The notes below the pieces were generated by a model. That model did not search any database and had not been told where the DNA came from. It worked only from the letters and a program-made list of their open reading frames with translations. Shown one piece after another: positions 43,808 through 49,232 of a stretch of 49,232 bases of DNA. Position 1 is the first letter of the stretch, and each line of letters begins with the position of its first letter. The stretch comes from a virus. Made by a program: the position numbers and the translations under genes. The stretch covers positions 1 through 49,232 of the IMG/VR virus record IMGVR_UViG_3300017917_001675. One strand, written 5' to 3'.

Positions 43808-45592
43808 ATGCCATTAAAACGAAAATTTACAAACAGATCGGGTATATCTAGTCCTATTGCAGGTGGAAATAGCAATAGTGGTTCTTGGAATAGCGGTGCG
43901 GGTATGACGCAACCCACAGACGGCGGCTGGACAAATAACGATTTTGGTTATAAAAATTATCGCAGCAGATTACCAGAAGTTTATACTGGACATCCAAACC
44001 GTATTGAACGTTATAATCAATATGAAATGATGGACGTTGACGCAGAAATTAATGCATGTTTGGATATTATAAGTGAGTTTAGTACACAGAAAAACGAACA
44101 TAACAAAACACCCTTTGATATAGAATTCAAAGACGAACCAACTCAACACGAAATAGAATTGCTTAAAACGCAACTTCAGCAATGGTGTAAACTTAATGAG
44201 TTTGATACTAGAACGTTCAAAATATTCCGTAATGTTATAAAGTATGGTGATCAAGTATTTGTACGCGATCCAGAAAACTTTAAACTATATTGGGTAGACA
44301 TGGTTAAAGTTATTAAGGTTATTGTTAACGAAAGTGAAGGTAAAAAGCCAGAACAGTATGTACTAAAAGACCTTAATATTAATTTACAAAACTTAACAGT
44401 AGCACAAAAAACTAATACTGATTTTGCTGCTAACCCTGCAACAGGTTTAGGTGGCACAGGTGGAGGAGCACAAGGTGGTGGTTATACTGTTCCAAGTATG
44501 CCTTATAATACATCAGGTTCACGATTTGTATTAGGTCAGAGTGAAAGTGCTATTGATGCAAAACACATCGTACACTTAAGTTTGACGGAAGGTTTAGATA
44601 GATTCTGGCCGTTTGGACAATCAATATTAGAAAACATTTTCAAAGTTTATAAACAAAAAGAATTACTTGAAGATGCTGTATTGATTTATCGTGTTCAACG
44701 CGCGCCAGAGCGTAGAATGTTTAAGATTGACGTTGGTAATATGCCAAGTCACTTAGCAATGGCATTTGTTGAGCGTATTAAAAACGAAATACATCAGCGT
44801 AGAATTCCAAGTACATATGGTGGCCAAAGCGTATTAGATGCAACATATAACCCATTAAGTATGAATGAAGATTATTTCTTCCCAGTTACAGCAGATGGAC
44901 GAGGAAGTAGTGTTGAAGTTTTACCCGGTGGGCAAAACTTAGGTGAAATAGATGACTTACGTTATTTTAATAACAGATTGGCTCGTGGACTTCGTGTCCC
45001 AAGTAGTTATTTGCCCACCGGACCAGACGATAATACCACGCCGTTAAGTGATGGGCGTGTTGGAACTGCTATGATTCAAGAGTTCCGATTTAATCAATAT
45101 TGTGAAAGATTACAGAAATATATAAGTCAAAAACTTGATGAAGAATTTAAGTTATTCTTGCGTTGGAGAGGATTTAATATTGATAGTGGATTATTTCAAA
45201 TTAATTTTAATGCTCCACAAAACTTTGCCGCATATCGCCAAAGTGAATTAGACACAGCCCGAGTCAGTACATTTACTAGTATTGAACAATATCCATATAT
45301 TAGTAAACGATTTGCTCTTGAAAGATTCTTAGGATTAACCGAAGAAGAAATTAGTAAAAATGAAAAGTTATGGCGTGAAGAACACGGTAAAGATCAAGAT
45401 GTTGAACCTTCTGGTAATGATTTACGTAGTATTGGTATAAGTGCAGGTGATTTAGAAAGTGATGCTCAGGCGGGTGAAGAAATGAATGCACCTGAAACTC
45501 CGGATCAAGGTATGGAACCAGCTGGTGCCGTAGCAGCAGATTTACCTGGGGCAGCACCAACGGCACCAAGTGCCGCACCCGGTCAAATATAA
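43808..45592 (+). CDS. 20: Portal protein gp20 (594 aa)
   Basis: Typical T4-family portal signatures are visible: RSRLPEVYTGHPNRIERYNQY, MMDVDAEINACLDIISEFST, FKIFRNVIKYGDQVFV, LEDAVLIYRVQRAPERRMFKID and ARGLRVPSSYLPTG. It forms the dodecameric vertex through which DNA is packaged and on which prohead assembly starts. Its length is close to T4 gp20 (524 aa), with a Gly/Ser/Asn-rich N-terminal stretch and an Ala/Pro-rich C-terminal tail. It follows the tape measure by 27 bp and leads the prohead block. Confidence 0.95.
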   Translation: MPLKRKFTNRSGISSPIAGGNSNSGSWNSGAGMTQPTDGGWTNNDFGYKNYRSRLPEVYTGHPNRIERYNQYEMMDVDAEINACLDIISEFSTQKNEHNKTPFDIEFKDEPTQHEIELLKTQLQQWCKLNEFDTRTFKIFRNVIKYGDQVFVRDPENFKLYWVDMVKVIKVIVNESEGKKPEQYVLKDLNINLQNLTVAQKTNTDFAANPATGLGGTGGGAQGGGYTVPSMPYNTSGSRFVLGQSESAIDAKHIVHLSLTEGLDRFWPFGQSILENIFKVYKQKELLEDAVLIYRVQRAPERRMFKIDVGNMPSHLAMAFVERIKNEIHQRRIPSTYGGQSVLDATYNPLSMNEDYFFPVTADGRGSSVEVLPGGQNLGEIDDLRYFNNRLARGLRVPSSYLPTGPDDNTTPLSDGRVGTAMIQEFRFNQYCERLQKYISQKLDEEFKLFLRWRGFNIDSGLFQINFNAPQNFAAYRQSELDTARVSTFTSIEQYPYISKRFALERFLGLTEEEISKNEKLWREEHGKDQDVEPSGNDLRSIGISAGDLESDAQAGEEMNAPETPDQGMEPAGAVAADLPGAAPTAPSAAPGQI

Positions 45593-45600
45593 GATAAATA
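45593..45600 (+). promoter_or_regulatory. Putative T4-type late promoter (GATAAATA) after gp20
   Basis: TAAGATAAATAAGAACATG: GATAAATA directly follows the gp20 stop, 5 nt before the next ATG. It fits NATAAATA and has the same stop-adjacent placement as the element at 3078-3085. Confidence 0.4.
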
Positions 45601-45605
45601 AGAAC

Positions 45606-45833
45606 ATGAAACTTTTTGAAATGTTTGATCCTGCTATACCTGGTTATCAAGATGAAGAATCTGATAACAGTAAACCAGAATGGCGTGAAAGTCGCAAAAC
45701 AAAATTAACATTACGACAAATCCGTAAGTTACGTAGAATGAATGATGTTCGTAACTTTGAAAAAGCCAAATATCTTAAAAAAGTTCGTGAACAATACGGT
45801 GCTCAACCTGCTGCCGAGCAACCAACTTTATAA
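45606..45833 (+). CDS. Small conserved protein in the gp67 position (75 aa)
   Basis: Starting at ATG 45606 gives MKLFEMFDPAIPGYQDEESD, followed by a basic helical part (SRKTKLTLRQIRKLRRMNDVR, KYLKKVREQYG). Small proteins beginning MKLFxMFDP directly after gp20 are a recurring feature of T4-like aquatic phages, at the place of T4 gp67 (prohead core). A longer version from ATG 45570 would overlap gp20 and lose that conserved start, so it was rejected. The function is inferred from position. Confidence 0.75.
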   Translation: MKLFEMFDPAIPGYQDEESDNSKPEWRESRKTKLTLRQIRKLRRMNDVRNFEKAKYLKKVREQYGAQPAAEQPTL

Positions 45834-45874
45834 TCATTTACACAATATAATAGTACTCTCCTGGCAAAAAACGC

Positions 45875-45904
45875 AAAAAAAACGCACATTTTGAGCGTTT
45901 TTTT
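45875..45904 (+). terminator. Terminator hairpin after the gp67-position gene
   Basis: An A run plus CGC pairs with GCG plus a T run across a loop (AAACGC-ACATTTTGA-GCGTTTTTT). The flanking A and T tracts make it plausible in both directions. It lies about 40 bp after the small gene and 53 bp before the prohead core gene. Confidence 0.75.
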
Positions 45905-45956
45905 GTAATATAGATTAAATAATTCTACAAAGCCATTTCAATCAGGAGAACAAATA

Positions 45957-46826
45957 ATGGACAACAAAAAATTTGAACAACTCATTGACCTAATTATCAA
46001 TGAGAACGAAGAACAAGCACGTGCGCTTTTCCATGATATCGTTGTAGAAAAATCCCGTGAGATTTATGAATCAATGATGGATGAAGAGGGCATGGATGAG
46101 GGCGGTATGCATGGTCAAGTAGGTGATTTACTTGACGAAATCAGTGCAGAAGAAGAAGGCATGACCGAAGATGAAGATGAATTAGCAATGGGTGATGACG
46201 ATGAAGATGAAGTTATCGACATTGATGCTGATGACACAGAAGATATGGGCGACGAAGAAGAAGAAATCGAAGATCGTCTAGTAGATATCGAAGATAAACT
46301 TGACCAATTAATGGCTGAGTTTGAAGAAATCATGGGCAAAGAAGGCGAAGAAGCCGGCGAAGAAGAAATGGATATGGGCGCTGACGAAGAAGAAGCTGGC
46401 GAAGAGGAAGAAGAAGCCGGTGAAGAAATGATGGAAGCCGAAGATGATTTAGAAGAAGCCGAAGACATGGATGAAGATGAAGTAATGGAAGCTATCACAT
46501 TAAAGAAAGTTTCTGTAACACATGGCGACAATGGTTCTAATGCTAAGTCAATTGCACTTCATGAGCCAAAAATTAAAACAGCTGGTGTAAATCCTGTTAA
46601 GTTTAGTGGTGCTGCTGAAACAGTTCCAACAGGTCCAAAAGGCCCAAGCAATGCTTACTCTAAGGGTGAAACACAAGTAAAAGACGCTACTAAGTGGAAA
46701 AATGCTCCAGCACAAGCTGGTCAAGACTTAGAAAAGGCTCCAACTCCTAAGAAGGGTGACAATGGTTCTAACACAAAGAGCCCACTAGGCGAGAGCAAAA
46801 AAATCGTAAAGAAGATTGTTAAGTAA
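45957..46826 (+). CDS. Acidic prohead core protein, gp68-like N-terminus (289 aa)
   Basis: The N-terminal 45 residues (FEQLIDLIINENEEQARALF, then DIVVEKSREIYESM) match the helical start of T4-family prohead core proteins. Residues 45-180 are extremely Glu/Asp-rich with a helix EDRLVDIEDKLDQLMAEFEE. The C-terminal part is basic and ends KKIVKKIVK. Two similar segments, GDNGSNAKSIALHE and GDNGSNTKSPLGE, each end in L-x-E, the cleavage pattern of the gp21-type prohead protease. AGGAG precedes the ATG. It probably forms part of the scaffold that is digested during maturation. Confidence 0.75.
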   Translation: MDNKKFEQLIDLIINENEEQARALFHDIVVEKSREIYESMMDEEGMDEGGMHGQVGDLLDEISAEEEGMTEDEDELAMGDDDEDEVIDIDADDTEDMGDEEEEIEDRLVDIEDKLDQLMAEFEEIMGKEGEEAGEEEMDMGADEEEAGEEEEEAGEEMMEAEDDLEEAEDMDEDEVMEAITLKKVSVTHGDNGSNAKSIALHEPKIKTAGVNPVKFSGAAETVPTGPKGPSNAYSKGETQVKDATKWKNAPAQAGQDLEKAPTPKKGDNGSNTKSPLGESKKIVKKIVK

Positions 46827-46840
46827 GGAATCTGAGATAA

Positions 46841-47476
46841 ATGGCTTTGTATCTCAAAGAAAATCTGACTTTCGACCGTGCCCAAATGGTGGTCGAAAGT
46901 GCAGATGAAGGCAACGGAAAATCCCTATATATGAAAGGGATTTTCATTCAGGGTGGGGTAAAGAACGCTAATGAGCGCATTTACCCTGTTTCTGAAATTG
47001 AGTCTGCTGTTAATACTCTCAATGAACAAATAACAAACGGTTATTCAGTATTAGGTGAAGTTGATCACCCTGATGACCTCAAGATTAACTTGGATCGTGT
47101 ATCACATATGATAACAAGTATGTGGATGGACGGTGCAAATGGTTTCGGTAAACTTAAGATTTTACCTACTCCAATGGGCGAGTTAGTTAAAACTATGCTA
47201 CAGAGTGGTGTGAAACTAGGTGTTTCAAGTCGTGGTAGCGGCAACGTGAATGACTTGGACGGAAAAGTCAGTGATTTCGAAATAGTCACTGTAGATATTG
47301 TTGCACAACCTAGTGCTCCAAATGCTTATCCAAAAGCGATTTATGAAGGTATGATGAATATGCGTCATGGTCATAAATTGTTGGATATTGCTAAAGAAGC
47401 TAGAGGCGACAAAAAAGTGGAAAAGTACTTGAAAGAGGAAGTAATGCGCCTCATCAAGGACCTCAAAATCAAATAA
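46841..47476 (+). CDS. 21: Prohead maturation protease gp21 (211 aa)
   Basis: This is a herpesvirus-type serine protease of the T4 gp21 family. The catalytic region shows GEVDHPDD (H76), GVSSRGSG (Ser129/130) and FEIVTVDIVAQPSAPNAYP, in the expected order, after the conserved ERIYPVSEIESAV block. The length equals T4 gp21 (212 aa). It cleaves core and capsid proteins at (L/I)-x-E during head maturation. It sits between the core protein and gp22, as in T4. Confidence 0.93.
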   Translation: MALYLKENLTFDRAQMVVESADEGNGKSLYMKGIFIQGGVKNANERIYPVSEIESAVNTLNEQITNGYSVLGEVDHPDDLKINLDRVSHMITSMWMDGANGFGKLKILPTPMGELVKTMLQSGVKLGVSSRGSGNVNDLDGKVSDFEIVTVDIVAQPSAPNAYPKAIYEGMMNMRHGHKLLDIAKEARGDKKVEKYLKEEVMRLIKDLKIK

Positions 47477-47488
47477 AGGGGAAACAGC

Positions 47489-48595
47489 ATGTTTGATGCT
47501 ATCAAGCCATTACTTGACAGTGGGTTAATCAATGAAGATGTCGGTGCTCAGTTAAATGAAGCATGGGAATCTAAGTTAAATGAAGCCCGCGAACAAGTCC
47601 GTGCAGAATTACGTGAAGAATTCGCACAGCGTTATGAACACGACAGACTTGTGATGGTTGAAGCCCTTGACAAAATGGTTACAGAAAGCCTACAATCTGA
47701 GATTGAAGAATTTCAGGCTGAAAAGCAAGCAATGAACGAAGACCGTGTGCAGTCACAAATTAAACTACGTGAAAATGCACAAAAATTCAACGAGTTTATG
47801 GTTACAAAATTAGCTGAAGAAATTCAAGAATTACGTAATGACCGTAAAATTCAAAAAGAAAGCCAACAAAAACTTGAGCAATTCATTGTTCATGCACTAG
47901 CGCGTGAAATTAAAGAATTTGCACAAGACAAACAGGCAGTAGTTGAAGCAAAGGTTAAGTTAGTTGCTGAAGGTCGTAAACAACTTGAAGCATTGAAGTC
48001 ACGTTTTGTGACTGAAAGTGCTAAGAGAATGAACGCTGCAATCACCAGTCAACTTAAGGGTGAATTGGGTCAACTCAAAGAAGATATCAAAGTTGCAAAA
48101 GAAAACAACTTTGGTCGTCGTATCTTTGAAAGTTTTGCAAGTGAATTCAGTGTTACACATTTAAATAGTAAAGCTGAAACACGTGAACTTATGGCTCAAC
48201 TAGCTAATGTTGAACAACAATTAGCAGAATCACAAGAGAAAATCAACGAAACTACAAAGTTAGTTGAAAGTAAAGAACGTGAAGTACGTATTATTAAAGA
48301 GTCTAATCTACGTGAGAAGACAATGACCGAATTGCTTGGAACTCTAAATGAGGAAAAAGCAGGTGTAATGCGTAACTTACTAGAAAGCGTTCAAACACCA
48401 CGTTTGAAAGCCGCTTTCGATAAGTATCTTCCAGCGGTACTTAATACTGGAACTGAGAAAAAGCCAACACAAAAGGCTATTATCAAAGAAAGTATAGAAG
48501 TAACTGGGGATAAACAAACTGCCAAACAAGAAGTTGAGATAGACGATAACGATAGTAATAATGTTATTGACCTCAAGCGTTTAGCAGGGCTATAA
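47489..48595 (+). CDS. 22: Prohead scaffold protein gp22 (368 aa)
   Basis: The protein is almost entirely charged alpha-helix and coiled coil (RAELREEFAQRYEHDRLVMVEALDK type), with the conserved gp22 patch KAAFDKYLPAVLN near the C-terminus. It is the main internal scaffold of the T4 prohead and lies directly between gp21 and gp23, as in T4. GGGGAAACAGC precedes the ATG. It is longer than T4 gp22 (269 aa). Confidence 0.92.
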   Translation: MFDAIKPLLDSGLINEDVGAQLNEAWESKLNEAREQVRAELREEFAQRYEHDRLVMVEALDKMVTESLQSEIEEFQAEKQAMNEDRVQSQIKLRENAQKFNEFMVTKLAEEIQELRNDRKIQKESQQKLEQFIVHALAREIKEFAQDKQAVVEAKVKLVAEGRKQLEALKSRFVTESAKRMNAAITSQLKGELGQLKEDIKVAKENNFGRRIFESFASEFSVTHLNSKAETRELMAQLANVEQQLAESQEKINETTKLVESKEREVRIIKESNLREKTMTELLGTLNEEKAGVMRNLLESVQTPRLKAAFDKYLPAVLNTGTEKKPTQKAIIKESIEVTGDKQTAKQEVEIDDNDSNNVIDLKRLAGL

Positions 48596-48627
48596 AAATA
48601 AAAGACATAATATAGGAGAAACATAAA

Positions 48628-49232
48628 ATGTCAAAAGTTCTATTAGAAAGCCGTTGGGACGAGACTAAGGAAGCCCTACTAGAAGGCTTAAAAGGCACTC
48701 GTCGCTCAACAATGAGTGTTTTATTAGAAAACACAAAGAAACAGTTACTTGCTGAAAGTTCTGCAGGTACAACAACAGCTGGTAACATCGCTACACTAAA
48801 CCGTGTGATTCTTCCAGTTATTCGTCGTGTTATGCCAACAGTTATCGCTAACGAGTTGGTTGGTGTTCAGCCAATGACTGGCCCAGTTGGTCAGATCCAT
48901 ACACTACGTGTTCGTTATGCTCAGTCATTAACAGACAACAGTGCAGCGCAGACAAGCGTAACAGCAGGTGAAGAAGCATTAAGCCCATTCAAGATTGCTC
49001 AGGCTTATTCTCGCACACCTTATGCAACCGATACTACAAATTCTTATACTGCTAATGATACAGCAGCATTAGAAGGTAACGGTGGTAAGCAGATCAGCGT
49101 ACAAATCTTACGTCAGGCTGTTGAAGCTAAGAGCCGTAAGTTACAAGCACGTTGGACATTCGAAGCTGCTCAAGACGCACAAAGCCAGCATGGTATTGAC
49201 GTTGAAGCAGAAATCATGGCCGCTCTAGCACA
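48628..49232 (+). CDS. 23: Major capsid protein gp23 (partial, N-terminal ~201 aa)
   Basis: Hand translation from ATG 48628 gives MSKVLLESRWDETKEALLEG and then, around residues 57-80, NRVILPVIRRVMPTVIANELVGVQPMTGP, the diagnostic gp23 block. The gene runs off the window. AGGAG lies upstream. LLAE at residues 40-43 fits the (L/I)-x-E gp21 site, so mature protein would begin about S44. It forms the HK97-fold hexamers of the head. Confidence 0.95.
   Translation, partial: MSKVLLESRWDETKEALLEGLKGTRRSTMSVLLENTKKQLLAESSAGTTTAGNIATLNRVILPVIRRVMPTVIANELVGVQPMTGPVGQIHTLRVRYAQSLTDNSAAQTSVTAGEEALSPFKIAQAYSRTPYATDTTNSYTANDTAALEGNGGKQISVQILRQAVEAKSRKLQARWTFEAAQDAQSQHGIDVEAEIMAALA

Noticed and set aside
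45570-45605. Longer start for the gp67-position protein
   Set aside because: It overlaps the gp20 coding end and hides the recognisable MKLFEMFDP start.
46115-46531. Antisense Ser-rich frame opposite the acidic prohead core gene
   Set aside because: It is a by-product of Glu/Asp codons read backwards; no ribosome site and low complexity.
1-49232. CRISPR array, insertion sequence, integrase or attachment site
   Set aside because: No regular direct repeats with spacers and no transposase or integrase motifs were seen.

Overview
The window looks like a piece of the late and structural region of an AT-rich T4-type myovirus (Caudoviricetes). This rests on synteny of recognisable T4 homologues: gp6, gp25, gp5, gp53, a gp48/54-type tube cap, gp55, gp47, gp46, a gp26-type hub chaperone, gp20, a prohead core protein, gp21, gp22 and gp23. 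No host gene, tRNA, CRISPR array or insertion sequence was recognised. The AT bias and protein style suggest a phage of an AT-rich aquatic bacterium, but the host cannot be read from the sequence.

Layout. (1) 1-34408, minus strand, reading right to left: tube cap (gp48/54-like), short gp53-like LysM protein, 1048-aa hub protein, gp5-like hub without lysozyme, gp25, gp6, then one reading frame of 6278 codons (3873-22709, over a third of the window). After it come a 50-aa protein that is easily missed, a 206-aa protein, two tail-fibre-like proteins, a small conserved hypothetical and a partial glycosyltransferase-like gene. (2) 34535-38846, plus strand: late sigma factor gp55, terminator, gp47/gp46 (Mre11/Rad50-type nuclease) and a PD-(D/E)xK resolvase-like nuclease. 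(3) 38847-39337: 491 bp without a convincing gene, packed with perfect hairpins, some with GNRA/GAA loops on the plus strand; a candidate structured RNA. (4) 39338-40392, minus strand: gp26-type chaperone with what looks like a textbook -1 frameshift site just before its stop, leading into a 76-codon extension. (5) 40487-49232, plus strand: tape-measure protein carrying a T4-type lysozyme domain, portal gp20, small gp67-position protein, acidic prohead core protein, gp21 protease, gp22 scaffold, and the start of gp23 major capsid.

How the parts work together. gp55 would direct late transcription from NATAAATA-type promoters, which recur in the short gaps before late genes. gp46/47 and the resolvase-like nuclease would handle recombination and branched DNA before packaging. 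The prohead genes (gp20, core, gp21, gp22, gp23) form one block. The baseplate genes lead into the giant protein in the slot that T4 uses for gp7 and following wedge genes. The main points for follow-up are the giant modular protein (two predicted seven-bladed propellers and at least ten copies of a ~75-residue module), the frameshift cassette, the move of lysozyme from the hub to the tape measure, and the hairpin-rich intergenic region.
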